From Cladosporium sp. IMV 00045 (Eukaryota > Ascomycota > Dothideomycetes > Cladosporiales > Cladosporiaceae): a DNA stretch of 64,000 nt. The position numbers and the translations under genes are program-made. The stretch is from NCBI GenBank assembly GCA_001931905.2, contig MSJI02000196.1, forward strand, positions 1 to 64,000, written 5' to 3'. Under the pieces are notes generated by a model. It ran no database searches, was not told the DNA's origin, and saw nothing but the letters and a program-made list of their open reading frames with translations. This document shows, piece after piece, positions 42,056 through 52,050 of this stretch. Positions within the stretch are counted from its first letter, which is position 1, and every line of letters begins with the position of its first letter.

Positions 42056-42582
42056 GTCTGGTTTGTCCGTGCTGCCAAACTTTGTTGACGGGCTTGCGAT
42101 GATGGCAAAAAGAAAAGTGAGGTGTTCTCATGCAGACAAACGAAAGGAAGGAGAACGCGATTGATGAAACATAAAAGCTGCAGGGTCCCCGCAAAAAACG
42201 ACTGGAGCCCTCCGCGTGTTCACGTGCGGTGCGGATGACGTCATACCTTCCACCTCTAATAAAAGTGAAGAAGACGCAAAGTGAATTCGAACCAGGATAG
42301 ACGATTCGTTCTACCCCGCGAGGTCATTCATTCACAAATGATCGATGTATCGGGAACAGATCCTCAATGATTAGGATCAGTCTTCTACAGATCTAGAAGT
42401 CTCCCAAGGCCCAGCTGCTAGGCACAGGAGTTCAGTGATTTGGCGAACACTCTGTGGGCGAGAGTAAACAATCACAACTGACAATCTCGCAGGCATAACG
42501 TATTCATTTCGTTTGAGCGACTATGAAGTCCCATCTCTTCCCCGGTTTCTATTCTCCATAACCCCCAACATCATCACATCTC
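42056..42582. other. intergenic region upstream of the Rad5-like gene
   Basis: 527 bp between the Rad5-like start and the permease stop, both minus-strand genes. Conserved with 63424-63955. No ORF or RNA gene: TTCGAACC near 42288 looks like a tRNA T-loop, but its arms do not pair. Confidence 0.6.
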
Positions 42583-44301
42583 TCATTTAGCGTACAGCAT
42601 GCGCCTGTTCTCAAGATCGGTAAGATCACCATACACCAAGCGAGTCATCTCCTCCTCGCTGAGCGGTGGCTGGCCCTCGGCTTCCTTCTCACGCTTGCGA
42701 TTCGAAACCGTGTAAACGATGTAAAGGGCGACGAAGAGCAAGATGTTCACACAGAAGCAGGCGAGCGTGACACCAATTCCTGTCGTGTAGGCCGGAGCTT
42801 CTGTTTGAAGGAACGTCTGGGGTGAGATGATGTTTCCCAGCGAGTAGGCGATGAAGAACATGCTGTTGACCACCGACTTTTTGGTGTACCCAGCGACGTT
42901 TGAAGCCAGCAAGGAAAACAAGATCGATGCAGTGGTGGCGATGGTGTTGATGAAGTAGACTGCGAACAGGTGTACGCCGACAGTCGAGTCCGAAAGCGGG
43001 ACAGTGTTGAGCAGAACCGTCCCAACAATGCCTGGGATGTAGCAAATGATCATGGCGAAAATGCGCTTGCCTTGTCCCCACTTGGTGCTGAGAAGCCAGG
43101 TTACTGCCAGACAAGCCACGGCCATGACTGCGTATTGTGGCATGGTCCAGAGAACAGCTTCGTAAGTGCTGAAACCAAGACCACGGATGATGAGACCAGT
43201 GAAAGAGTTCTGGAGAGCGTTGGTCATGTTCTGGAAGAACACGGCAAAGGTGAGCATCCAGACTTTCGGATCCTTGAGCGCTTCGATGACTTGATATCTC
43301 TTTTGCTCCCGGTTCTTGATGCTGTTGTGATTATCTTTGATGCGCTCAACGGCGATCTCCCGCTCGCGATCATTCAAAAAGCTGGCTTTGCTAGGGGATT
43401 CTGGCAAGATCCACCATAAGCTGATACCGATGAGAACGGTGACAAGACCAAAGACGATGAAGATCCATTGATAGGGGAACATGTTGCCAACCTATCGATA
43501 AAGTTAATCAGGATGTTTTGTTACGTGAGACAGTAGTAACACCCACCTCTACATGAGCTAGGCCGTAGAAGACCATAGCCACAGGAAGATTGATGAAGCC
43601 TGCCATGGAGTACCAGATTCCGACACGGCGAGCTTGTTCCGAAGTCTTCCACCATGCTGAAGTAATCACAATCAAGCCGGGGTTGAGAGGCGCCTCGAAT
43701 ACGCCGAGCAAGAATCGACACGCGGCCAGGCCTGGGAAGCTCGTACAGGCACCAGAACATGCAAGCACAACACCTGTGGTAAGGTCAGTGGGCGCATATC
43801 CACCGATGATTCGCTTGACGCGACGTACCCCATAAAATGAAGTTCACCGTGAGGTATTTCCCGGTTGGGAACTTTTGCATCAAGTAGTTGCTCGGATATT
43901 CGGCGACAAGGTATCCAATGTAGAAAAGCGCAACCAACAAGCTATATTCTTGACCCTGTAAATTTGCCTGCTGAATCATGCCATAGGTGGCAGCCGAAGA
44001 TAGAGTCTAGGCATAGTCAGCTTTGTACTGAGAAGGTGCATTTGCGGAAGCATTTCGAGATGCGTACGTTCTTGTCGATCAGTTGGATGGCGTTCACAAG
44101 TACTAGCACCGGAACAAGGTGCCAGTCAATCTTGCGAAGAACCTTAGCAGCCTCTTGTGCGTTCAGCGACTCATCCACGGCAATCTTCCCACCTTCGTCG
44201 TCGTTGTCATATTGTGTGTCTATGACCTCTTGCTGCAGGATCTCTGCCTTGGTATCGTTTTGAATAGGCGTCTCTGCTCCGCTTTCGCCCGTGATCCGCA
44301 T
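42583..44301 (-). CDS. MFS anion:cation symporter (Dal5/allantoate permease-like)
   Basis: Four exons on the minus strand: 44068-44301, 43829-44006, 43547-43773 and 42583-43491 (introns 61, 55 and 55 bp, all GT..AG). Product 515 aa. The joins restore LIDKN-TLSSAATYGM, FILWG-VVLACSGA and HVE-VGNMFPYQW. It has an acidic cytosolic N-terminus, then about 12 hydrophobic helices; FLLGVFEAPLNPGLIVITSAWW is the family's helix-4/5 signature and LPESPSKASFLNDRE follows helix 6. The family takes up carboxylate-type solutes (allantoate, nicotinate, tartrate and others); the substrate is unknown. It is divergent from beta-glucuronidase with a 1.4 kb promoter region, so glucuronate or a related acid is a possible substrate, by context only. 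A second copy begins at the window's right edge. Confidence 0.88.
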
Positions 44302-45735
44302 GTTGGTGGTGAAGACGTTGAAATGTTGAGAACCCTGGTAGTTCACCGTGAGAACCTGGACGCAAGACCGAGCGTGCTTTGGAGATCTTATAGCAGAGTG
44401 GAGTAAGTCGATGCCTGCTTCTCCGCATTCGACACAAGACTGGGGTAGAGTCTTATACAAAACTGAATGGGCACGTCTAACCTTGAGCTCTGATGAGCCA
44501 ACGTGGTTCTAGAACAACCTCGGGTGCCTTGTCGGCGATTGAATATGGATGGATAAGAATGGTGCCAGTGGCCATTTGAACTCAAAAATCTCGTTGGTGT
44601 GGTCGATCACCTATGCGGAAGCTTCCTTCTTGGTGCTGCATCTCCCAAGATAGAAATGACCGACAGATCCCGACATACTTAGTGACAAGCTTTTCAATGG
44701 GATATTGACGAATGAATGCTCCCGGACCGGCTGTTTGTCACCATAGGATGGCAACATGCGGAACGTGGCAAATGCCGGTTTGATCTGGAGCTTCTTTGAC
44801 CATCGATGTGCTAGGTGACCTGTCCAAGTCGCAGTGGTGTGAAAGCTCCAGATGTTCGGAGACAATCATTAGTGTGACCTTAGGCGACAGTCAACCTACC
44901 TATTAGATTGCCGTGGTTATTTGGAAAATCGAAGTCCCTCTTGCACGCCACTTACTTTTTCAATGTGGTAAGATCAATCTCGAACTACTCCAGAGAATAC
45001 TCATGCCAGGGTGAGGAGTTCGTTGACTGGTAGATTGCTTCCGGCATTTCCAGCGGAAACTCAGACGCCTCTCATGGTCAAGCTCCTTCGATATCATGGG
45101 TTCTTGCATCCTGCGGATAGATCGACTTGAGTGCCGATACACTCTTGTCCATGCGTGAGGAAGACAGAAGAGCGGAAGCAGAACGGATGCAGGAGAAGGC
45201 AGATCGAAAAAGCGGGCAGATTCCGGGGCATTGGAGAAATCCGGGGGGCTGTTGTGGGGCTGTACCACATGGCAAATACGCACGCTTCGTGTGTGAAGTA
45301 TGTCTTGTGCTTATCATGGAATATCGAGCTCGAGATTTGAAATCTACAGATTGTACCATCATGATCAGTCACCAAAATGATATTGCTTTTTCCTCACTGC
45401 TTTCGCATAGTACACGCTTACCTACTCAGTTTCACCGAGCATCACGACAGCATCCGTGGTTAATGTGATGTAACATAATTCCGCCAAAAGAGTTTGAGTG
45501 CCACCACTTCTAGTGAGGCAAATCGCTCAGAACAGCCATACTGCCGTGGTTAATTGCCTGGAAGATCGCCGTCGCCGACATCTGTAAATTCAGTCTGGTT
45601 TCCATTGCCGACGGCGATTCACATTCAAAGACGACATGCCTCTATTTTATACACATAAAGGCGCCTCCTTGGCTTTGGGGGTAACAATGATCTATTACCT
45701 CCAGTCCCACCTGCATTGCAACAAATTCATCCAAG
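44302..45735. promoter_or_regulatory. divergent promoter region of permease and beta-glucuronidase
   Basis: 1.43 kb between two starts. CCGTGGTTA occurs three times on the plus strand (44911, 45454, 45544). A perfect 10-bp inverted repeat, ATCGCCGTCG at 45565-45574 and CGACGGCGAT at 45609-45618, lies just upstream of a TATA-like TTTTATACAC (about 45646), itself about 90 bp before the glucuronidase ATG. No convincing ORF is present. Confidence 0.5.
45565..45618. promoter_or_regulatory. inverted repeat in the glucuronidase promoter
   Basis: Two perfect 10-bp arms (45565-45574, 45609-45618) separated by 34 bp, about 120-170 bp upstream of the ATG. A position suited to a dimeric regulator; function is inferred only. 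Confidence 0.45.
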
Positions 45736-47568
45736 ATGCTCAAACCACAAGCTAACTCCACACGAGAACTCGTCAACCTCGACGGCCTATGGGGGTTCGC
45801 TCTTGCAACCGAAGATTCCCAGAACGACCAATCTTGGACGAAGCCAGTTCCCAAAGGGCTCGAAGCTCCTGTGCCAGCTAGCTACAACGACGTCTTTGTC
45901 AACCGCAAGATCCACGATCACGTTGGATGGGTCCGCTATCAACGTCAGGTCACAGTACCAAGGGGCTGGTCGAACGAACAATATTTCATCCGTGTGGAGG
46001 CAGCCACTCATCGTGGCCGTGTCTACGTGAACGACAAATTTGTCGCAGAGCACATCGGAGGCTATACACCGTTCGATGCAGAGATCACCGCCCTGGTCAA
46101 GCCTGGAGATACCTTTCTGCTCACAATCGCTGTCAGCAATGAGCTTGACAACACGACCATTCCGCCCGGCAAGATTGAAGTTCTCGCGAATGGTGACAGG
46201 AAGCAAACCTATCAGCATGACTTCTACAACTACTCTGGCCTCGCTCGATCCGTATGGCTGTACAACGTGCCTCAACAGCACGTTGACGACGTCACCTTGG
46301 TGACATATGTCCAGGGGTCTACTGGTCTGATCGAATATACGGTCAAGACAAGAAGCGTCAAGGCTGATGAGCAGATTAGCATCATCGTCAAAGACGAAGT
46401 AGGGACTATCGTGGGCGAAGCTGGCGGCTCGAAAGGAGTGGTTCGCATCAACGATGTCAACCTTTGGCAGCCCGGCAATGCCTACCTCTACCAGTTCCAG
46501 TCTCTGATCAAGGGCACCAATGGCGAGACAATCGACACGTACAGCGTTGCAATCGGCGTTCGGACAGTGAAAGTTGTTGGAAACCAGTTCTTGATCAACA
46601 ATAAGCCCTTCTATTTCACTGGCTTCGGAAAGCACGAAGATACTGCAGTGCGAGGCAAAGGCCACGATCCTGCATATATGGTGCACGACTTCCAGCTGAT
46701 GGACTGGATCGGTGCCAACTCCTTCCGTACTTCCCATTATCCTTACGCCGAAGAAGTCATGGAATTTGCCGATCGCCAAGGTATCGTGGTCATTGACGAG
46801 ACTGCTGCGGTAGGCCTGAACCTGGCCATCACATCAGGTCTATTCGGTGGAATCACGACCCCTACATTCTCGCCTGACACCTGCAACGACAAGACGAGGG
46901 AAGCGAACGCCCAGGCGATCCGCGAACTGATCGCTCGTGACAAGAATCACGCATGTGTCGTCCTTTGGTCTATCACGAATGAACCGTCATCATCCGAACA
47001 AGGTGCGCGCGAGTTCTTTGAGCCATTAGTGAAATTGACGCGCGAGCTCGACCCATCCAGACCGATCTGCTTCATCAATGTGATGTTCGCAACATACGAC
47101 AAAGATCTCATCTCCGACCTCTTTGACGTTCTGTGTCTGAACCGCTACTACGGCTGGTACATGCAAATGGGCGATCTGGAGCCCGCTGAAAAGCAGCTGG
47201 AAGCCGAGCTACTTGGCTGGGAAAAAAAGTACAACAAGCCCATGATCATGACTGAATATGGCGCCGATACCCTCGCTGGTATGCACTCGCTGCACGACCT
47301 TCCGTGGAGTGAGGACTTCCAAGTCCGCTTTTACGAAATGTACCACCGCGTTCACGATCGGGTGCAATCCATGGTGGGCGAGCAAGTTTGGAACTTTGCA
47401 GACTTCCAGACCAGCATCCAGATCTTCCGAGTGGACGGCAATAAGAAGGGCATCTTCACCCGGGACCGCAAGCCGAAGGCTGTTGCGCATTCGTTGAGGA
47501 AGAGGTGGACAGCCATTCGAGCGCGCTCAAACAGACCGCTCAAACTGCAGGCAGAGGCGTCACTGTAG
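45736..47568 (+). CDS. beta-glucuronidase, glycoside hydrolase family 2
   Basis: Single exon, 610 aa, close to the 603 aa of the E. coli enzyme. It hydrolyses beta-D-glucuronides. Parts: sugar-binding jelly roll (about 15-180), Ig-like domain (about 185-280), TIM barrel (about 281-600). The acid/base Glu416 lies in WSITNEP, the nucleophile Glu507 in MTEYGAD, and the glucuronate-recognising N-x-K motif is present as DGNKKGIFTRDRKPK (Asn569, Lys571), which separates glucuronidases from galactosidases. No signal peptide, so probably cytosolic and dependent on uptake of the glucuronide. It has no intron, and close similarity to bacterial GUS fits the reported lateral transfer of gus genes from bacteria to fungi; that origin is an inference here. 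Confidence 0.94.
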   Translation: MLKPQANSTRELVNLDGLWGFALATEDSQNDQSWTKPVPKGLEAPVPASYNDVFVNRKIHDHVGWVRYQRQVTVPRGWSNEQYFIRVEAATHRGRVYVNDKFVAEHIGGYTPFDAEITALVKPGDTFLLTIAVSNELDNTTIPPGKIEVLANGDRKQTYQHDFYNYSGLARSVWLYNVPQQHVDDVTLVTYVQGSTGLIEYTVKTRSVKADEQISIIVKDEVGTIVGEAGGSKGVVRINDVNLWQPGNAYLYQFQSLIKGTNGETIDTYSVAIGVRTVKVVGNQFLINNKPFYFTGFGKHEDTAVRGKGHDPAYMVHDFQLMDWIGANSFRTSHYPYAEEVMEFADRQGIVVIDETAAVGLNLAITSGLFGGITTPTFSPDTCNDKTREANAQAIRELIARDKNHACVVLWSITNEPSSSEQGAREFFEPLVKLTRELDPSRPICFINVMFATYDKDLISDLFDVLCLNRYYGWYMQMGDLEPAEKQLEAELLGWEKKYNKPMIMTEYGADTLAGMHSLHDLPWSEDFQVRFYEMYHRVHDRVQSMVGEQVWNFADFQTSIQIFRVDGNKKGIFTRDRKPKAVAHSLRKRWTAIRARSNRPLKLQAEASL

Positions 47569-48084
47569 TAGCTCATACTTTTGTATTGGCACCCCAGCGC
47601 GCTGTTCGGTCAGAGTATGTAGCTGAGATAATGAACAATGCTTGCTAGAAATCGTTCTGGTCGGGAAGAACAGGAAAATTGCTTCTTCGTCCGCTGTGCC
47701 ACGCTCCACTTTGACGCTGATTCGATCCTTGAAGCAACTAGTGATATCAGCCAGAGATTCCAATGTACTCTGGTGATGATCGTAGATTTCGTTCGCGTTG
47801 AGGAATGCGAGGATGGATGGACTGTTTAGAATGCGCCGATGGATGTTTCGCACCTTCAGGGTCAAAGTGACATCACCACTTTACCCAACCTCTTGCGAAC
47901 ACAAAGGCACCATATGGGGGAGTTCCTTTGACAGACATATGATAAGCATCTTTGGTTCTAGGACTGATTAAGAGCAAGATCCATCTATATACAACAGCTT
48001 GAATTGGCGTAATCATTTTGCGCGTCTATCGCCTGAATCACACAGTACGACCAGTGAACATCACCATTCTTTCGACAAAGTACA
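47569..48084. other. intergenic region between glucuronidase and HhH protein
   Basis: 516 bp in a head-to-tail arrangement: a 3' UTR followed by a promoter. The small frames on both strands are not convincing. Nothing else seen. Confidence 0.6.
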
Positions 48085-49143
48085 ATGGCACCGAAGAAGA
48101 AAACCACCAAAGCAAAGGATGTAAAATCCGAGAATGGAACTGGAAATGCAAACAAGGCTTCTGTTAATCCGACCAAGTCATCTACAGAAGCCAATAAAAA
48201 TGTCAAAGATGAAGCTCCTGCGACTGAAGTCAAAGACGAGAAAAACGACCAAGCTGCTCATGAGGACAAGAAGTCCGAGAAATCATCCAATAAGCGCAAT
48301 CAAGAAGAAACCACTGAAGAACCTCCTCGAAAGGCCTCACGTCGCTCAGCCCGCAGCGAGCCAAAAGGTCAACCTTCTCAACAGCAACTTCTCAACTACC
48401 TTCTCTCCGACGCCGCCACAGAGCTCACGCGCCCAGACGACGAAACTGAAGACATCCGAACCCGAGGCGCGAACATTCGGGCCTACACTGCCAGTGCATT
48501 AAACCCTTTCGAAGAGCTTTTGTGCGCTATAATTCTCTCGCGACCCATTAGCCACCGCCTCGGCCTGCGGACAATCCGGACGGTGCTCAATGAGCCCTAC
48601 AATTTCACGTCCGCCCGCGCACTGCGAGAGGCCGGGGACGAGAAGAGACTGCGATCCGTCTACGACGCTCGCACGCAGCACAAAGACAAGACGGCTGCGC
48701 AGATGGGAATTTTGGCGGTGGCAGTGCTGGAGCAGTTCACTTCCAAAGATGATTCGGAGGGCACGCAGCTGGGGAAACTGCGAGAGGATTGCGGTGATGA
48801 TGTTGGGCAAGCGGCGGAGTCATTGAAGAAGAGCATCAAAGGGCTGGGCCAAACAGGGTTGGAGATTTTCTTCAGGCGCGTGCAGTGGATTTACACGGCG
48901 GCCTTTCCGAATGTCGATACGAGGACGGCGGATGCGTTGAGGTTGCTTGGGTTGCCACAAGATGGCGAGCAATTGGTGGCGTTGATTGAAGCGTCTTGGG
49001 TCAAGCTTGAGACAAGCGGACTTGCTGGTGAGGATGAAGAAGCCAGGAAGAGGAGAGCTCTGGTAGTCTTGCTTGAACGAGCGACGGGTGCTCATCTTGA
49101 GCACAAGGTCGACGCAGTACTGACTGCTGCTGCAACAGCCTGA
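48085..49143 (+). CDS. HhH-GPD-superfamily (DNA glycosylase-like) protein
   Basis: Single exon, 352 aa. The first 105 residues are Lys/Glu/Ser-rich and disordered, starting MAPKKKTTKAK, with a nuclear-localisation-like character. From about 110 the chain is helical (LNPFEELLCAIILSRPISHRLG, then FTSARALREAG), the pattern of the first helical domain of HhH-GPD base-excision glycosylases. SIKGLGQTGLEIFFRRVQW stands where the helix-hairpin-helix is expected and FPNVDTRTADALRLLGLP where the Asp-bearing helix follows. The canonical catalytic Lys/Asp pair is not certain, so it may bind DNA without glycosylase activity. Alternative: a fungus-specific nuclear protein of unknown role. Confidence 0.6.
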   Translation: MAPKKKTTKAKDVKSENGTGNANKASVNPTKSSTEANKNVKDEAPATEVKDEKNDQAAHEDKKSEKSSNKRNQEETTEEPPRKASRRSARSEPKGQPSQQQLLNYLLSDAATELTRPDDETEDIRTRGANIRAYTASALNPFEELLCAIILSRPISHRLGLRTIRTVLNEPYNFTSARALREAGDEKRLRSVYDARTQHKDKTAAQMGILAVAVLEQFTSKDDSEGTQLGKLREDCGDDVGQAAESLKKSIKGLGQTGLEIFFRRVQWIYTAAFPNVDTRTADALRLLGLPQDGEQLVALIEASWVKLETSGLAGEDEEARKRRALVVLLERATGAHLEHKVDAVLTAAATA

Positions 49144-49760
49144 ATGTGGTATGGCCACAACCAGCGTGCGGTTAGCTGCTTGTATACTATTGGTCATCTG
49201 TCATTATTGCAAATATCGGAAGTCAAGTCAAATCGGGCCATAAAGACATAACCTGGCAAGGCGCGTATGTGTGTGCTCGAGAGAATTTCGCATGACGACC
49301 CCATTATCCGATCCTTTAGCACGAGCCTTCTGTTACTTCCTGGACCGATGGATGACCTTGATATTCGGCGGATTGTGGTGTAGTATCCTGTGATCTGCCA
49401 TTCAACTGTACATGGCTATTTGTACACCAAATTCTCTCATGGTCTGCCCAGGGAATGCGAAAAACCCAAATGACCGTGTCCAGGTATCTGTGTGCATTCT
49501 CTCTGAAGCCATGATTTCATGTTCCCTCAGAATCGGTCGATCGGGCGGGTGTATCATAAAGTCCCCTGAATCTCACCTCTATCGCCTTGCCGATCCTGTT
49601 CTTTCCTTCGTCCTCATATCGTACAAAGTCCCGCGACAAGAGCCAGCGTCTTTCTGATGCGCTTCCTAAAAATCCTCTCCGTTGGCGCTTCCTGTGTGCC
49701 TTTGCGCCAGTCGTATCATAAGCACACAGCGCGCGAGGTGTGATTGCTCGCAATTTTCCT
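49144..49760. other. convergent intergenic region
   Basis: 617 bp between the stop of the HhH gene and the stop of the bL33m gene. Two 3' UTRs are expected; nothing else is recognised. Confidence 0.6.
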
Positions 49761-50069
49761 TTATTTTCCGCCGCCACGCTTGGCTTCAAGGAAGAGGACC
49801 TTCTGCTTGACTGCGCACCCATGAATATTAGCGTCGCGTCCCAAAAATAACAGTCATCTCGAAATCGTAGGTTTGACTTACCGACAGGGTCGTACTTGAG
49901 CATGCTGAGCGGACGGTGAGTGCGAGGGCGGCGGAAGGTCATGAAGAAGCCCGTCATGGCCATCGACATGAGGCGCACTGCGACGGTTCTTGACTTCGCT
50001 GCAAAGTAATTAGCATGTCTGCTGCTGAGCGAGATGTGTCGTAAGTGTAGCTGTACCTTTCTTCGCCAT
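49761..50069 (-). CDS. mrpl39: mitochondrial large-subunit ribosomal protein bL33m
   Basis: A small three-exon gene easily missed: 50057-50069 (13 nt), 49882-49998 and 49761-49810, with introns of 58 and 71 bp (GTACAG..CAG, GTAAGT..CAG). Product 59 aa: MAKK-A then [36 protein letters not shown], then [16 protein letters not shown]. The central KSRTVAVRL...[15 protein letters not shown] is the fungal bL33m/Mrpl39 signature; E. coli L33 is 55 aa. It lacks the zinc-binding cysteines of some bacterial L33 forms. It works in the mitochondrial 54S ribosome. The ATG at 50069 is the only one before the splice. Confidence 0.92.
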
Positions 50070-50467
50070 TTTGTGCTGTACGAATGGGCTATGCGATTGC
50101 TTGGAGGAGGTCTGGACTTCAGGTTGATGTTGGACGTTCGGAAGTGGTGCGGGCTGGCTTCCACTTCGGGAAACACCGCTTGCGTACGACTTCAGCTGTA
50201 CAGCATCAAACGCAACGCTCCATCAAGAATCAACACATGAAAATGTTCGTTCATCGTGTAATCATCCCGGATCTTTATTGTCGATCGATTTTTCGTAAAA
50301 CCTGTACAAAAACTGTGATTTACGTCTTCACCGTCTAATTCCGATCTGAGCACCATATATCGTCCTTCAAACCTACCCTCGTATCCCCAAAGATTCTCGC
50401 GAATGAGAGACTGGCCGTCTTGCTTCAACAAAATGATGAGATGCACATACGAGATCAAAAAGCAAAA
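50070..50467. other. promoter side of bL33m, nothing else seen
   Basis: About 0.4 kb between bL33m and the 5S rRNA gene. The frames here have no recognisable content. Confidence 0.6.
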
Positions 50468-50586
50468 ACATACAACAGGCGGGATTCCCAGATGGTCACC
50501 CACTCTAGTACTAGTCGCCCGGTTCAGTGCTTATGTATGGCAGAGCGGACGGGATGCCCAGTTTTCACTGACCTATGGTCGTATGT
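50468..50586 (-). rRNA. 5S ribosomal RNA gene
   Basis: On the minus strand the 119-nt sequence starts ACATACGACCATAGGTCAGT, contains GGGCATCCCGTCCGCTC and CATAAGCACTGAACCGGGCG, then GAGTGGGTGACCATCTGGGA, and ends GCCTGTTGTATGT followed at once by a T-run (terminator for RNA polymerase III, 50464-50468). The 5' ACATAC and 3' GTATGT pair as helix I. The internal control region (A box, intermediate element, C box) lies where expected. As in many filamentous fungi, it is a dispersed single 5S gene rather than part of the rDNA unit. It lies 75 bp from the 3' end of the next gene. Confidence 0.95.
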
Positions 50587-50661
50587 ATCATCTTGCCTGT
50601 AAATGCTGATCATATTCAAAACATTCATTGCCAATCTACGAAGGCTCATTCAAAATCGTGT

Positions 50662-52050
50662 TCATTCCCACACGTTGGAGAAGACGTTTCCGTTCACATA
50701 GTTGACCATCTCTTTCACCGGAGGCAATCTCAACCCCTCGCCAAAAGCCATTCCCTTCTTCATAACCTCCCTGTAGTTCAGACCAGGGGACACCTTACCC
50801 AACACATACTCAGCCCTCGTTTCGACTCTATCAGGAACTGGAATGGACCTGCCGACGACGGCTTCCATGGCCTGCCAGGCGAAGGTGATGGCTTCCTTCG
50901 CTCCAGCGGGAACACCAGCCCGATCAAGCATGTAAATCTTGGTCTTAGGGTAGTGTTTCTGGATGTAGTTGGTGATGTTTGGGTTGTAAGCCCCACCGCC
51001 ACACATAAAGATCTCATCGATGTCTTGTGAGGGCGCATAGCGACGGTAGTGGTCGACGATAGCTTGGGAGGTGACCCGGGTGACAGTAGCGACAATGTCG
51101 TCTTGACTCATTCCCCTCTTTGTGCCTTCCTCTATTAATTCGAAGGCTAGGCTGTCTCTAAACACTTCTCGGCCAGTAGTTTTGGGAGGGTCCAGCTTGA
51201 AGTACTTGTGCTGGAGAAATCGGTCCACGAGCTCCTGGTTAACGGTGCCACGTTGACCCATGGCGCCATCCTTATCGTATTCTTGCTCGCCGTTCGTGAA
51301 ATGCCTGACCACAGCATCGATGAACACGTTACCAGGACCGGTGTCGAAATCGTAACATTTATCTACTCCGCCATCGCCTGGGATGAAGCAGACGTTTGCT
51401 ATTCCACCGATGTTCTGACAGGCGCGGAGCTTTTGAGGGTGATGTAGTAGGAGAGCGTCGAAGAAAGCAATCAAAGGTGCTCCTTGTCTGCCAGCTGCTT
51501 GGTCGCTAACTCGAAAATCGGTAACAGTGGTAACGCCGGTCCTTGAAGCAATAAAGGTCCCTTCAGCCATGGTCAAAGCGCTCTTGGTTTGGCCTTCCTC
51601 CGGCATACTCAATAGCCAGATAGTCTGGCCATGGGACCCGATAACGTCAATTTGAGAAATGTCTAGGTCTCGCGATTCACAGAACTGCTGAGCAGCCAAT
51701 GCAAATGCCTCGCCGAGCAGGACATTGACCTCGGAGAGTTCTTCTGGCGTGGTGGTGTTTTTTAATATCATCTGCATGACTCTTTGCTTGATGGTCTGCT
51801 CCAACGGGATCTCGCCGTACTTCAATCACGTCAGTCGATGTTCCCATAGAATTTCTCAACGACTAACCTGTAGAAGCTCGAAATGCATGGCAGATGTAGG
51901 CGTCTTTTGTCGAAAACGACACAAGGCACAATCAATACCGTCCATGCTAGTACCGCTGTTGAGACCCAGTACGGTGAAGTCGAGAGCACAAGTCTCGCCA
52001 TCTTGCAATGATTCGCGGCTGTCTGCCGGTACAGCGTTGATACCAGGCAT
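50662..52050 (-). CDS. anmK: anhydro-N-acetylmuramic acid kinase (AnmK family)
   Basis: Exons 51868-52050 and 50662-51819, intron 48 bp (GTTAGT..AAG). Product 446 aa. I start at ATG 52050; the longer frame opens with TTG. The splice joins FELLQ to YGEIPLEQ. Signature motifs: [15 protein letters not shown] near the N-terminus (ATP phosphate loop of the ASKHA fold), [18 protein letters not shown] and [14 protein letters not shown] with the catalytic Asp, and [10 protein letters not shown]. In bacteria the enzyme phosphorylates and opens 1,6-anhydro-MurNAc released from peptidoglycan. Fungi make no peptidoglycan, so here it may salvage bacterial wall sugars or use another anhydro-sugar. It is divergent from a sugar porter, 608 bp away, which supports a catabolic role. 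Confidence 0.92.

Larger units (their letters stand above)
35851..42629. repeat. segmental copy B1 (homologous to 57414-64000)
   Basis: Aminotransferase 5' end, amidase, Rad5-like gene and the 3' end of the permease recur in the same order and orientation from 57414 to the window end. Confidence 0.92.

Noticed and set aside
42280..42330. Possible tRNA T-loop (GGTTCGAA on the minus strand)
   Set aside because: The flanking stems do not pair, no A box lies at the right distance, and the motif is not kept in the copy near 63650.
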